The position numbers and the translations under genes were made by a program. A stretch of DNA of 37,798 nt from contig NZ_JAAAMT010000052.1 in assembly GCF_009905435.1 (NCBI RefSeq), positions 1 to 37,798 on the forward strand. The letters run 5' to 3'. Position 1 is the first letter of the stretch, and the number at the start of each line of letters is the position of its first letter. Of the stretch, positions 16,741 through 24,395 are shown piece by piece. The notes under the pieces are model-generated. The model was not told where the DNA came from. It searched no databases and saw only the letters and a list, made by a program, of their open reading frames with translations. The stretch is from Pseudomonas sp. R5(2019). GTDB taxonomy: Bacteria > Pseudomonadota > Gammaproteobacteria > Pseudomonadales > Pseudomonadaceae.

Positions 16741-17976
16741 TCACAGTTCTCTCAAGCGCCGCTCGATAAAGCGGCGCTCCGGGTCCTGGCGTGTCAGGCT
16801 CAGCGCTGTCTGCCAGGCCTCGCGCGCCTGCTCCAGCCGCCCCAGCTGACGACAGAACTCGGCCCGGGCAGAGTGAGCCAAGTGGTAGTCAAGCAATTCG
16901 CCTCGCTGGAAAATCGTTTCCACGCCAGCCAATCCCGCTGCCGGTCCATCCCGTCGCGCAACGGCAGCAGCGCGATTGAGCTCGATCACCGCTGAAGGCG
17001 CCAACTGCATCAGCACATCGTAAAGACCGACAATCTCCTCCCAGTCCGTTGCCTGCGCACTCGCAGCTTCGGCCTGCACTGCCGCGATCGCCGCCTGCAG
17101 GCTGTAGGTGCCGAAACGCCGGCTCAACAGTGCCTGTTGCACGAGCGCGCCGCCCTCCTCGATCAGCGTCTTGTCCCAAAGCGTGCGGTCCTGTTCATCG
17201 AGTACCACCAGCTCACCTTCCTTTGACGTGCGCGCAGCCATGCGCGAGGCCTGAAGCAGCATCAACGCGAGCAGCCCCATCACTTCAGGGTCCGGAAGCA
17301 AGGCCATCAGCAGGCGCCCCAGTCGAATGGCTTCGTCGGTCAGTTCGGTGCGCGTCAGGCAGCTGCCCGCCGATGCCGAATAGCCTTCGTTAAAGACCAG
17401 ATAAATCACCCGCAACACGCTTTCCAGCCGCTGGGGCAGTTCGCTACGAGCAGGGACTTGATAGGGAATGCGCGCTTCACGGATCTTGGTTTTCGCGCGA
17501 ACGATGCGCTGGGCAATAGCCGCCGGTGTGACAAGAAAGGCACGGGCGATTTCTTCAGTGCTCAGGTCGCAGACTTCGCGCAAGGTCAACGGCACCTGGG
17601 CATCGGCTGCCAGGGCCGGGTGGCAACAGGTAAATATCAGCCGCAGGCGGTCATCTTCCACGTCTTCATCACTGCAGTCCGGTGTCTGCAGTGTCTCCAG
17701 CTCTTGCGCCAAGCGCCCTTTTGATGCGTCGAAGCGGGCTCGCCTGCGCAAACCGTCGATGGCTTTGAACCGGCCGGTCGAAACCAGCCACGCCCGGGGG
17801 TTGGCCGGGATTCCATCTTGCTGCCAACGCTCCAGCGCCACGAAAAACGCCTGATGCAGCGCTTCCTCAGCCAGATCAAAATCACCGAGCAGACGAATCA
17901 GTGTGGCCAGAATCCGCCGGGACTCCAGGCGATACACAGCCTCGATCCTTGCCCGAACCTCGCCTTCCTCGAGCAT
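16741..17976 (-). CDS. ECF42-type sigma factor with long C-terminal extension
   Basis: A 411-residue sigma factor, about twice the length of an ordinary ECF protein. Regions 2 and 4 occupy about residues 10-180 (GDFDLAEEALHQAFFVALERW, then STEEIARAFLVTPAAIAQRIVRAKTKIREA). The remaining 230 residues form a helical, TPR-like extension starting after the conserved VFNEGYSASAG (194-204). This architecture, and an operon with a DGPF/YCII protein, defines group ECF42; the extension, rather than a separate anti-sigma, is reported to be needed for activity in that group. The start overlaps the stop of the SRPBCC gene by one base (TGATG). The KT2440 homologue (ECF-10) has been linked to antibiotic tolerance and biofilm, from memory. 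Confidence 0.92.
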   Translation of the reverse strand: MLEEGEVRARIEAVYRLESRRILATLIRLLGDFDLAEEALHQAFFVALERWQQDGIPANPRAWLVSTGRFKAIDGLRRRARFDASKGRLAQELETLQTPDCSDEDVEDDRLRLIFTCCHPALAADAQVPLTLREVCDLSTEEIARAFLVTPAAIAQRIVRAKTKIREARIPYQVPARSELPQRLESVLRVIYLVFNEGYSASAGSCLTRTELTDEAIRLGRLLMALLPDPEVMGLLALMLLQASRMAARTSKEGELVVLDEQDRTLWDKTLIEEGGALVQQALLSRRFGTYSLQAAIAAVQAEAASAQATDWEEIVGLYDVLMQLAPSAVIELNRAAAVARRDGPAAGLAGVETIFQRGELLDYHLAHSARAEFCRQLGRLEQAREAWQTALSLTRQDPERRFIERRLREL

Positions 17977-18467
17977 CAGTCCGGCATTCTGCGAGTGACC
18001 AGATCAACCAACCGGTCCAGGCTTTCGCCCCAGCCACGATGAAAGCCCATTTCTTCATGGGCCATGCGGTCGGCAGCGCTCCAGTGCAGAGCGCGGGCGG
18101 TGTACAGGGTGCGGTCGTGAATGTTATCCAGGGTGATGATGGCCGTCATGAACGCCTTGGCCGAGGGCACCCAGCCCGGCCCAAAGGCATCGGTAAAGAC
18201 GATCCGCTCGGGGGCGACGATGTCCAGAAACACGCCCTGGCTCGGAAACTCACTGCCGTCCGGGCCGCGCATGACGGTGCGAAACAAGCCGCCGACCCAC
18301 AGTTCCATCTCGCAAACAGCCGTGGTCATGCCGTGCGGCCCCCACCATTGCGCCAGCCAGTGCGGTTCGGTCCAGGCGCGAAACACCTTGGTGCGCGGCG
18401 CATCGATCAACCGGCTGAGGGACAGCTCATGCTCGGCCACCTGCGCTCTTGGGGAAAGCACATTCAT
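17976..18467 (-). CDS. SRPBCC/AHSA1-domain protein of the ECF42 operon
   Basis: A 163-residue START/AHSA1-fold protein. The N-terminal LSRLIDAPRTKVFRAWTEPHWLAQWWGPHG is the classic signature, followed by GGLFRTVMRGPDG and FLDIVAPERIVFTD; the C-terminus GWGESLDRLVDLV also fits the family. Such folds bind hydrophobic ligands in a cavity, but no substrate can be named. GGAG upstream in AGCAGGAGAACAACAAC supports the ATG at 18467. It lies 19 bases downstream of the DGPF gene and its stop overlaps the sigma start, so the three genes form one operon and this protein is probably part of the ECF42 output or signal path. Confidence 0.88.
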   Translation of the reverse strand: MNVLSPRAQVAEHELSLSRLIDAPRTKVFRAWTEPHWLAQWWGPHGMTTAVCEMELWVGGLFRTVMRGPDGSEFPSQGVFLDIVAPERIVFTDAFGPGWVPSAKAFMTAIITLDNIHDRTLYTARALHWSAADRMAHEEMGFHRGWGESLDRLVDLVTRRMPD

Positions 18468-18486
18468 GTTGTTGTTCTCCTGCTAT

Positions 18487-18831
18487 TCAGGGCTGCAGTT
18501 CACGGACCGGCCGTACCTCCACGCTGCCCACCCTGGCTGCCGGAATTCCACCCGCGATCTGCAGGGCTTCGTTAAGGTCTCTGGCATCGACCAGGTAGAA
18601 ACCTGCCAGTTGCTCCTTGGTTTCGGCAAACGGTCCATCGGTGATGCTCAGGTTGCCCCTGCGCATCCGCACCGTGGTCGCCGTGTGTACCGGCGCCAGG
18701 GCTTCGGCGGCAAGCATCCGGCCGCTGCCCTGCACACGTTCGGCATAGGCTTGGCATTCAGCATCGACCGGCGCGTCCGGGGAGTCATGTAAAAGGCCTT
18801 CGTCGCAATACACCAGGCACAGGTATTTCAT
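18487..18831 (-). CDS. DGPF/YCII-related protein of the ECF42 operon
   Basis: A 114-residue ferredoxin-like-fold protein with the hallmark DGPF at 65-68 in ITDGPFAETKEQLAGFYLVDA, and the usual start MKYLCLVYCDE. AGGGAGAGC precedes the ATG at 18831. DGPF proteins accompany ECF42 sigma factors across many bacteria and are thought to be their direct targets; their biochemical role is unknown. It is the first gene of the operon DGPF - SRPBCC - ECF42, and a match to the ECF42 promoter motif lies about 117 bases upstream. The function therefore remains open even though the family is secure. Confidence 0.92.
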   Translation of the reverse strand: MKYLCLVYCDEGLLHDSPDAPVDAECQAYAERVQGSGRMLAAEALAPVHTATTVRMRRGNLSITDGPFAETKEQLAGFYLVDARDLNEALQIAGGIPAARVGSVEVRPVRELQP

Positions 18832-18873
18832 GCTGCTCTCCCTAACCGCTGAATCAACTATGGCCGCAGATTC

Positions 18874-18890
18874 CGCTTTACGCGAAAGCG
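18874..18890. other. Small hairpin in the leader of the ECF42 operon
   Basis: CGCTTT-ACGCG-AAAGCG forms a 6-bp stem with a 5-base loop, 43 bases upstream of the DGPF start and downstream of the predicted transcription start. Confidence 0.4.
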
Positions 18891-18947
18891 CATTTGGACA
18901 TAAAAGCCGCGGTTTTCAGTTCAAGGCTTGAAGTTCATTCGTACCTG

Positions 18948-18974
18948 GTCGAATGGGACGAGAGGAAATCGACA
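18948..18974 (-). promoter_or_regulatory. Candidate ECF42-dependent promoter
   Basis: On the minus strand TGTCGAT (18974-18968) is followed after 16 bases by CGAC (18951-18948). As I recall, ECF42 promoters carry TGTCGA at -35 and CGA/TC at -10, which this fits with normal spacing. It would start transcription near 18940 and read into the DGPF-SRPBCC-ECF42 operon, implying positive autoregulation. Confidence 0.6.
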
Positions 18975-19051
18975 GCAGCTCATCAGTGATTGCCAGCGCA
19001 TGACGCGTGGTACGCTAGCGTGCATCCATCAACGCGCTGCGTGCCCCTGTC

Positions 19052-19840
19052 ATGGCCCTGATTACCGAACATCTGCGCACCTGTGGCCTGGTCGAGTCCG
19101 CCTGGGTGAACGCCAGCGCCGCAAGCTTTCCGCGCCATACCCATGACGACTATGTGCTGAGCGCCAACCTCAGAGGCGTCGAGCAGATCTGGCTCGATGG
19201 TGTCAGCAGCGAAGTCCATGCCGGCAGTGTCACGCTGTATAACCCGCTGGCCGTGCAGGGCTCGGAGTTCGGCCCGCAGGGTGTCGAGTACATCAGCCTG
19301 CACCTGGATCCCGAGGCGGTTCGCCGAGTGATTGTCGATAACCACCTTGAAGGCCCGCAGGACTGCCCGACCTTTGCCCAGGGGGTCCTGCAGCAACCGG
19401 CGCTGTTCCAGGCCATCGTCGATTTCGCCAGCGTCGCACCGCAACAGCTGGCCGAACAGGATGAAGCCTTTATCGCCCTGCTCTGCCAGTTACTGGAACG
19501 CGGGCCGGGCAAACCCGGCGAACAGACCGCCAGCCTGCAACGAGCCCGGGACGCCATGCACGACACGCTGAGTGAACGCCTGTCGCTCGAAGCGCTGGCC
19601 GACATCGCCGGTATGAGCAAGTACCATTTCGTGCGCTGCTTCAAGAAGGATACGGGGCTGGCGCCACTGCAGTATCAGATGCAACTGCGGCTGATCGAAG
19701 CCCGGCGGCGGTTGCGGCTGGGCCAGCGTCCGCTGGATGTGGCGGTGGCATTGGGGTTTTATGACCAGAGTCACTTCATCACGGCGTTTCGCAAGGTGAT
19801 GGGGGTGACGCCGCAGGTGTATGTGCGGGGGGTGGGGTGA
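19052..19840 (+). CDS. AraC-family transcriptional regulator
   Basis: A 262-residue regulator with an N-terminal cupin sensor (about 1-140; FPRHTHDDYVLSANLRG is the typical strand with histidines) and a C-terminal AraC double helix-turn-helix (about 165-262). The first HTH lies in LSLEALADIAGMSKYHFVRCFK, the second in RPLDVAVALGFYDQSHFITAFRK, ending with the family GVTPQVY. The Shine-Dalgarno before the ATG at 19052 is weak. It is divergent from the ECF42 operon with 220 bases between them, so it could control that operon, but the target is unknown. The inducer cannot be inferred. Confidence 0.9.
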   Translation: MALITEHLRTCGLVESAWVNASAASFPRHTHDDYVLSANLRGVEQIWLDGVSSEVHAGSVTLYNPLAVQGSEFGPQGVEYISLHLDPEAVRRVIVDNHLEGPQDCPTFAQGVLQQPALFQAIVDFASVAPQQLAEQDEAFIALLCQLLERGPGKPGEQTASLQRARDAMHDTLSERLSLEALADIAGMSKYHFVRCFKKDTGLAPLQYQMQLRLIEARRRLRLGQRPLDVAVALGFYDQSHFITAFRKVMGVTPQVYVRGVG

Positions 19841-19856
19841 TGGGGTATTTATAAAG

Positions 19857-19912
19857 CTTCGCGGGCAAGCCCTGCTCCTACACAGAGGTGGGAGCAAGGC
19901 TTGCCGGCGAAG
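19857..19912. repeat. REP-type hairpin after the AraC gene
   Basis: CTTCGCGGGCAAGCC...GCTCCTAC (19857-19882) faces GTGGGAGC...GGCTTGCCGGCGAAG (19889-19912). It is a compact inverted REP of the common Pseudomonas kind and may also act as a terminator for the AraC gene. Confidence 0.88.
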
Positions 19913-19931
19913 AGGCCGATCGAATCACACA

Positions 19932-20045
19932 TCAGTGAATCAACGACCCCACATTGGATTTTTTCGCCTTTTTATCCGCGCGTTTTTCACCGGCGGTCTT
20001 GGTGGCTTTTTTCTTGGCGTTTTTCCTGGCGTTTAGACCTTTCAT
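19932..20045 (-). CDS. 37-residue lysine-rich basic protein
   Basis: Translation of the minus strand from the ATG at 20045 gives 37 residues (MKGLNARKNAKKKATKTAGE, continuing with KRADKKAKKS and ending GSLIH). Eleven lysines and two arginines face only two acidic residues, giving a very basic histone-tail-like or RNA/DNA-binding composition. A strong GGAGGG lies about seven bases upstream, which together with uninterrupted coding supports translation. It lies between a REP hairpin and the DUF3422 gene and has no partner. I do not recognise a named family; similar short Lys-rich orphan frames occur in Pseudomonas genomes as far as I recall. Confidence 0.65.
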   Translation of the reverse strand: MKGLNARKNAKKKATKTAGEKRADKKAKKSNVGSLIH

Positions 20046-20106
20046 GATCGGCCCTCCTGCAGAAGCGACACCGAACGGTATCGCAATGCCTGAGTATAGA
20101 CGCTCT

Positions 20107-21339
20107 TCACTCCTGCTTGGCTTTCCTGATCCGCAGCGCCGTGGCGCCGATTACCAGCACCGCGAACGGCGCCAGGTACAGGCCGGCATCGCGCGGGGTC
20201 AGGTCAACGCCCAGGCTGTGCAAGCCGCCGTAGAGCAGCTTGAACAGGCTCAACAAGTAATACGTGATCGCGATGATCGATAAGCCTTCGACCGCCTTCT
20301 GAATCTTGATCTGGGTGGTGGCGCGGGCGTTGAGGCTGTGGAGGATTTCCGAATTCTGCTCTTCCACTTCGACCTGGATGCGCGCCTGCAGCAGTTCGCC
20401 CAGGTTGGCCACGCTGTCGCTCAAGCGTTCCAGGCGCTGGTTGGTCGCCGAGCAATAACGCACGGTGGGCTTGAAGCGCCGCTCGATGAACACCCCAAGG
20501 CGCTGGCAGTCGCCCAGGTGGCTTTCACGCAGCTCGCCAATGCGCTCGAACACCAGTTGGGCGTAGGCTTCAGCGGCACTGAAGCGTTGGCGCGACTGTG
20601 CAGTGCTGCGCACGATGCGCGCCGACAGAGCGGAAATATCACCGAGCAAGCGCCGCGCCGTGGCGCTGTTGGCGTCGGCGGTCTGTTCCGACAGCTTCGC
20701 CCACTCCTCGTCAAAGGTTTTCAATTGCTGGCTGACTTTCTTGGCCACCGGTAACGCCAGCGAGGCCATCATCCGGTACGTCTCGATTTCCAGCAGCCGG
20801 CGCACCATTCGCCCCAGACGATAGTCGTTGAGCCCATGGTTGATCAGCAGCAGCCGATTGACGCCGTCGTGACTCAACTGAAAGTCGCTCCAGACCACTG
20901 CGTCACCGCTGCCGATTTTCGAGCCGGCCGGGTCCTTGAAGCCATAGGCGGCAGTCTGGCCCAGCCAATGGGCCTGCGCTTGGACCAGAATCTGGGTGGC
21001 ATTGATGATCAAGTGGTCATGGTCACTGACCAGCGCCTTGAGCGCTGCCGGGAAGGCTGGCCACAGGTCGCCACCGGTTTTGCGCGGGACCACCAGCGTC
21101 AACGACAGAAACTCGGTGTGCCGCTCCCATTTCAAGTCATACCCTTCAAGCTTGAGCAGCCCTTGCGCCTGTTGGCGCCGCGCCTGGTCCTCGGCACCCG
21201 GATACAGCCGGCCGAGCACATGATCCAGCGCGCCGGCCTGCTCCTGCAGAGCCAGATGAAACACATGGGCCGGTGCACTGAAGTACACCGACGGTCGCGA
21301 ATGAAGCTCGTTGTGCAGCTCGAATCTCAAGGGATGCAT
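20107..21339 (-). CDS. DUF3422-family membrane protein
   Basis: A 410-residue protein that starts MHPLRFELHNELHSRPSVYF, the typical DUF3422 opening, with a soluble N-terminal domain (to about 330) including helices likely to form coiled coil around 190-330 (RRLLEIETYRMM, RIGELRESHLGDC). Two hydrophobic segments near the C-terminus (about 348-366, VEGLSIIAITYYLLSLFKLL, and about 378-402, GLYLAPFAVLVIGATAL) would anchor it in the inner membrane, followed by a basic tail RIRKAKQE. No function is known for the family. The start has only a weak ribosome-binding site. Confidence 0.85.
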   Translation of the reverse strand: MHPLRFELHNELHSRPSVYFSAPAHVFHLALQEQAGALDHVLGRLYPGAEDQARRQQAQGLLKLEGYDLKWERHTEFLSLTLVVPRKTGGDLWPAFPAALKALVSDHDHLIINATQILVQAQAHWLGQTAAYGFKDPAGSKIGSGDAVVWSDFQLSHDGVNRLLLINHGLNDYRLGRMVRRLLEIETYRMMASLALPVAKKVSQQLKTFDEEWAKLSEQTADANSATARRLLGDISALSARIVRSTAQSRQRFSAAEAYAQLVFERIGELRESHLGDCQRLGVFIERRFKPTVRYCSATNQRLERLSDSVANLGELLQARIQVEVEEQNSEILHSLNARATTQIKIQKAVEGLSIIAITYYLLSLFKLLYGGLHSLGVDLTPRDAGLYLAPFAVLVIGATALRIRKAKQE

Positions 21340-21432
21340 GGCTTACTGCTCATCGTCGCGGGGAGGATGAAGCAATGACGCCAGGCTGGCGGCGTCCGTC
21401 ACCGACTTTTTTCAGTATCAATCGGCGAGCCC

Positions 21433-22119
21433 TTACAGGACGACCGGCACCGGTGCCGCAATAAATTCCTGATAACCGGAATGGATCACGTAGTACGCGA
21501 AATAGCAGAAGATTGCCGCCGAAGCGACGTAGGCATATTTGAGCAGGCGCTCGCCCAACAGCTTGCCGCCGTGGCTGGCGGCAAAGCACAGGGCCAGGCA
21601 CCAGACGAGCCCGGCGCAGAAGAAACCGGAGAGAAACAGTCCGGCTTGCAAGGCCCCGCCGCTGCCCGAGCGGGAGATCAGCGTCCCGCCCACCGCGGCA
21701 AACCAGAGGATCGCGCTGGGCGAGGACATGGCCAGGAAAATACCCCGACTGAACTCTTTCAACGACGATCCCTGCGGGGCATCGCCCGCCAGTGCCAGGC
21801 CGGCGGTGCTGCTGAAGGCGGCATGGAGCATCTTCGCGGCGAAATACACCAGCAACACTGAACCACCGATCCAGAGTACCCAGCGCACGGTTTCAAACTG
21901 CAGCAGCACGGTCATGCCGGCGAGGGCGAGAATTGCGTAGATCAGGTCACCCACGCAGGTCCCCAGGCCCAGCCAGAAACCTTGCAGGTAACCGCGCTGC
22001 ATGGCCAGGGTGATCATGGCGATATTGGCGATGCCGATATCCAGGCACAACGACAGGCTCAACAGAAAGCCATTGGAAAAAGGCATGACAACGTCCACGG
22101 CAAAAGGAAGGTGATGCAT
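21433..22119 (-). CDS. LysE/RhtB-family amino-acid exporter
   Basis: A 228-residue integral membrane protein with about six hydrophobic segments, typical of LysE/RhtB efflux proteins that export amino acids or their derivatives using the proton gradient. The segment GFLLSLSLCLDIGIANIAMITLAMQRGYLQGFWLGLG (about 17-53) holds the conserved N-terminal motif, in which the usual P-G-P of the family is here replaced by CLDIG. GIFLAMSSPSAILWFAAVGG (about 130) is the second conserved stretch. An alternative start is Met12 (22086); neither has a strong ribosome-binding site. Substrate unknown. Confidence 0.87.
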   Translation of the reverse strand: MHHLPFAVDVVMPFSNGFLLSLSLCLDIGIANIAMITLAMQRGYLQGFWLGLGTCVGDLIYAILALAGMTVLLQFETVRWVLWIGGSVLLVYFAAKMLHAAFSSTAGLALAGDAPQGSSLKEFSRGIFLAMSSPSAILWFAAVGGTLISRSGSGGALQAGLFLSGFFCAGLVWCLALCFAASHGGKLLGERLLKYAYVASAAIFCYFAYYVIHSGYQEFIAAPVPVVL

Positions 22120-22234
22120 TCAAGCAGGTGAAGGGGCGCGGGTATTGGAAGAAATTGCCGCGCCCCATGGCCGTGAACGATAACTGCCAGTGGGTTGGAT
22201 GACTATCCCGTAGTGGCCAGGTGCATGCGGCGGT

Positions 22235-22813
22235 TCAGGATTTGAGCACCCCGGACTTTTTCGCCACGTGGGTGGAAATCGCGTCCATCAAGGGTGGCGA
22301 CAGGCAGTCATAGGGCTCCAGCCCCAACGCCTTGAGCCGGCTGCGGACCTCACTCATGTTCGCAGGATCAGCCCCCGATTCGATGATCGAGGACACAAAG
22401 GCGGCGAATTGCGGTGCCGACCAGCCCGTCTCCGATGACAGCTCCGTATGGATGAAATCAAAGCCGTACAACGGGTGCTCGGTGTTCTCGATACGGCCGT
22501 ACAGGTGCACGCCACAGTCGCGACAGGCATGGCGCTGGATCGTCGCCTTGGGGTCGACCACCTGAAGTTTTTCACCATGTTCGGTCACGCTCAGCTTGTC
22601 CTTGGGCACCACGGCTACCACGGAAAACAACGCGCCCTTGGGCTTCCAGCACTTGGTGCAGCCACAGGCGTGGTTGAAGGACGTCTGTGCCTGAATGCGC
22701 ACGCGGACCGGGTCTTTGCTGCAGTGACATTGCAGGGTGCCACCGGTGAAGTCATCACGGCCGGGTTTCACGCCGTTGTCGATCGAGGGATGCAGCGAAA
22801 CGGTTGCGCTCAT
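22235..22813 (-). CDS. gfa: S-(hydroxymethyl)glutathione synthase (Gfa)
   Basis: A 192-residue zinc enzyme of the GFA family, which promotes adduct formation of formaldehyde with glutathione for the glutathione-dependent detoxification pathway. All zinc ligands are present: Cys29 and Cys31 (LQCHCSKDP), Cys50, Cys52 and Cys55 (HACGCTKCWKP), and Cys97 and Cys100 (CRDCGVH). The ATG at 22813 follows GGAGGTGGG and gives the family start MSATVSLHPSIDNG; the frame extending to 22873 lacks support. No adhC/fghA partner is in view, so it stands apart from the rest of the pathway. Divergent from a VOC gene, with an inverted repeat between them. Confidence 0.92.
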   Translation of the reverse strand: MSATVSLHPSIDNGVKPGRDDFTGGTLQCHCSKDPVRVRIQAQTSFNHACGCTKCWKPKGALFSVVAVVPKDKLSVTEHGEKLQVVDPKATIQRHACRDCGVHLYGRIENTEHPLYGFDFIHTELSSETGWSAPQFAAFVSSIIESGADPANMSEVRSRLKALGLEPYDCLSPPLMDAISTHVAKKSGVLKS

Positions 22814-22859
22814 TGCCCACCTCCAGGGTCTTGCGGGGCTGGGTAGTGCCGACACTGCC

Positions 22860-22905
22860 CGCTGTTTACGCACCCCGCCCCGAGGATTAAGGTGAGTAAA
22901 CAGCG
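22860..22905. promoter_or_regulatory. 10-bp inverted repeat between gfa and the VOC gene
   Basis: CGCTGTTTAC at 22860-22869 is the exact complement of GTAAACAGCG at 22896-22905, 36 bases apart start to start. It lies in the shared promoter region of the divergent genes, so a regulator could control both. Confidence 0.55.
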
Positions 22906-22982
22906 CTTTTTGAGTCCCACTTAAGGATAGTGGCTGCCACTGAATCGGACCGTGCTACTGGTCTGCAAAGGAGGAATGTGCC

Positions 22983-23357
22983 GTGAGCGTGCAACTCAAC
23001 CACACCATCGTCTGGTGCACAGACAAGCAGAAGTCGGCGAGCTTTCTTTGCCAGCTGCTTGGCCTGGCCGCGGCCAAGCCATTCGGGCCCATGCTGGTCG
23101 TGCAACTGGCCAACAATGTGTCACTGGACTTCTACGAAAACGATGAAATCTCCGTTCAGCATTACGCCTTCCTGCTTGATGAAGAAGAGTTCGACCATGT
23201 CTTCGCCCGCCTGCAAGGGCGCGGCCTGATGTATTGGGCCGACCCCGGCAAACAGCGCCCGGGCGAGATCTATCAGCACAATGGCGGGCGTGGCATGTAT
23301 TTCGACGACCCCGACGGGCACCTGCTTGAGGTGCTGACCCAGCCCTACAGCATTTAA
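22983..23357 (+). CDS. VOC (glyoxalase/bleomycin-resistance fold) protein
   Basis: A 124-residue vicinal-oxygen-chelate protein. Possible metal ligands are His7 (QLNHTIVWC), His60 (VQHYAF) and Glu115 (HLLEVLTQP). The DPDGHLLEV ending is the family signature. The GTG at 22983 is supported by AAAGGAGG eight bases before it. Members of this fold include glyoxalase I, dioxygenases and antibiotic-binding proteins; which applies is not clear. It ends three bases before the convergent dehydratase gene. Confidence 0.85.
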   Translation: MSVQLNHTIVWCTDKQKSASFLCQLLGLAAAKPFGPMLVVQLANNVSLDFYENDEISVQHYAFLLDEEEFDHVFARLQGRGLMYWADPGKQRPGEIYQHNGGRGMYFDDPDGHLLEVLTQPYSI

Positions 23358-23360
23358 GCG

Positions 23361-24314
23361 CTAGCCCAACAGCAACCGGGCATAGGCCTCGCGGTCCATG
23401 TTCGCGCCACTGAGAATGACCGCGACCTTGCGTCCCTGCTGGCGCCCGCGCTCCTGAACCAGGGCCGCCAGGCCCGCGGCGCCTGCACCTTCAGCGGTGT
23501 TATGGGTGTCTTCATGGAAGATCCGGATGGCTTGCTCAATCTCTGTGTCGCTGACCCGTACGATGCGCGCGGCGCCTTGCTGCACAATCTCGAAAGCCTC
23601 GGGCGACGGCATGCGACAGGCAATGCCATCGGCAAAAGTCAGCGCGGTTTGCGTGGTCACGATCCGGCCCTGCTCGAAACTCTGCGCAAAGGCGTCAGCG
23701 TGCGTCGACACCACGCCAACGATTTCAGTGTCCAGCCCGAGCAGATCGCGGGTGCGGATCAACCCGCAAATGCCCGAGCCCATGCCGATCGGCACATACA
23801 CCGTATCCAGCCCCTGCACCGCCTCCAGCAACTCCAGCGCATAGGTGGCCACGCCCCGAATCAGGTCTGGATGAAAGGCCGGTACCGCCTCAAAACCCGT
23901 TGCCTGCGCCTGCCGGGCCGCTTCCTGGCGCGCTTCGTCGAAGTCGCGTCCGTACTCGATCAATTGCGCGCCCATGGCCCGCATTGCCGCGTTTTTTTCC
24001 TGGGCGTTACCCTGCGGCACGACGATGATCAGCGGTAGCCCAACGCTGCGGGCTGCCAGTGCCAGGCTCTGGCCGTGGTTGCCGCGAGTGGCCGTGACCA
24101 GCCCGCGCACGCCAGGGTTACGCTGCAGCAGTGACTGGACATAGAGCAGGCCGCCGCGAACCTTGAAGGCACCGGTCGGCGCATGGTTTTCATGCTTGAC
24201 CCAGACCTCGCAGCCCAGCCGATCGGCCAGGCGCGGCCAGGCGTATTGGGCGGTGGCAGGAATCGAGGGACGTATTTGCCGGGTCGCTTCGCGCAGGGAG
24301 GTCAGGTCAAACAT
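23361..24314 (-). CDS. Threonine-dehydratase-like PLP enzyme
   Basis: A 317-residue fold-type II PLP enzyme without a C-terminal ACT domain, like catabolic threonine/serine dehydratases. Lys51 in TGAFKVRGG is the Schiff-base lysine; TRGNHGQSLALAA (76-88) binds the PLP, and GMGSGICG (about 181) is the glycine loop for the phosphate. The ATG at 24314 gives the family start MFDLTSLREA; the frame upstream to 24398 lies in the promoter region. It is divergent from a MocR regulator, itself an aminotransferase-like PLP protein, which probably controls it. Related enzymes act on hydroxy-amino acids, so threonine is only the likeliest substrate. Confidence 0.82.
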   Translation of the reverse strand: MFDLTSLREATRQIRPSIPATAQYAWPRLADRLGCEVWVKHENHAPTGAFKVRGGLLYVQSLLQRNPGVRGLVTATRGNHGQSLALAARSVGLPLIIVVPQGNAQEKNAAMRAMGAQLIEYGRDFDEARQEAARQAQATGFEAVPAFHPDLIRGVATYALELLEAVQGLDTVYVPIGMGSGICGLIRTRDLLGLDTEIVGVVSTHADAFAQSFEQGRIVTTQTALTFADGIACRMPSPEAFEIVQQGAARIVRVSDTEIEQAIRIFHEDTHNTAEGAGAAGLAALVQERGRQQGRKVAVILSGANMDREAYARLLLG

Positions 24315-24361
24315 GGGGCACCGTCTTGGCAGGGGAGTTGACCTGATCCTACGAGCCACGC

Positions 24362-24395
24362 ATTGTATGGGTAAAACCTTATATTGCATGGGCAA
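24362..24395. promoter_or_regulatory. Direct-repeat operator candidate of the MocR regulator
   Basis: ATTGTATGGGTAA (24362-24374) and ATTGCATGGGCAA (24383-24395) match at 11 of 13 positions and are 21 bases apart, two helix turns. On the minus strand the first copy contains a good -10 (TACAAT) for the dehydratase gene. MocR/GabR-type proteins bind direct repeats in such divergent regions. Confidence 0.65.
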
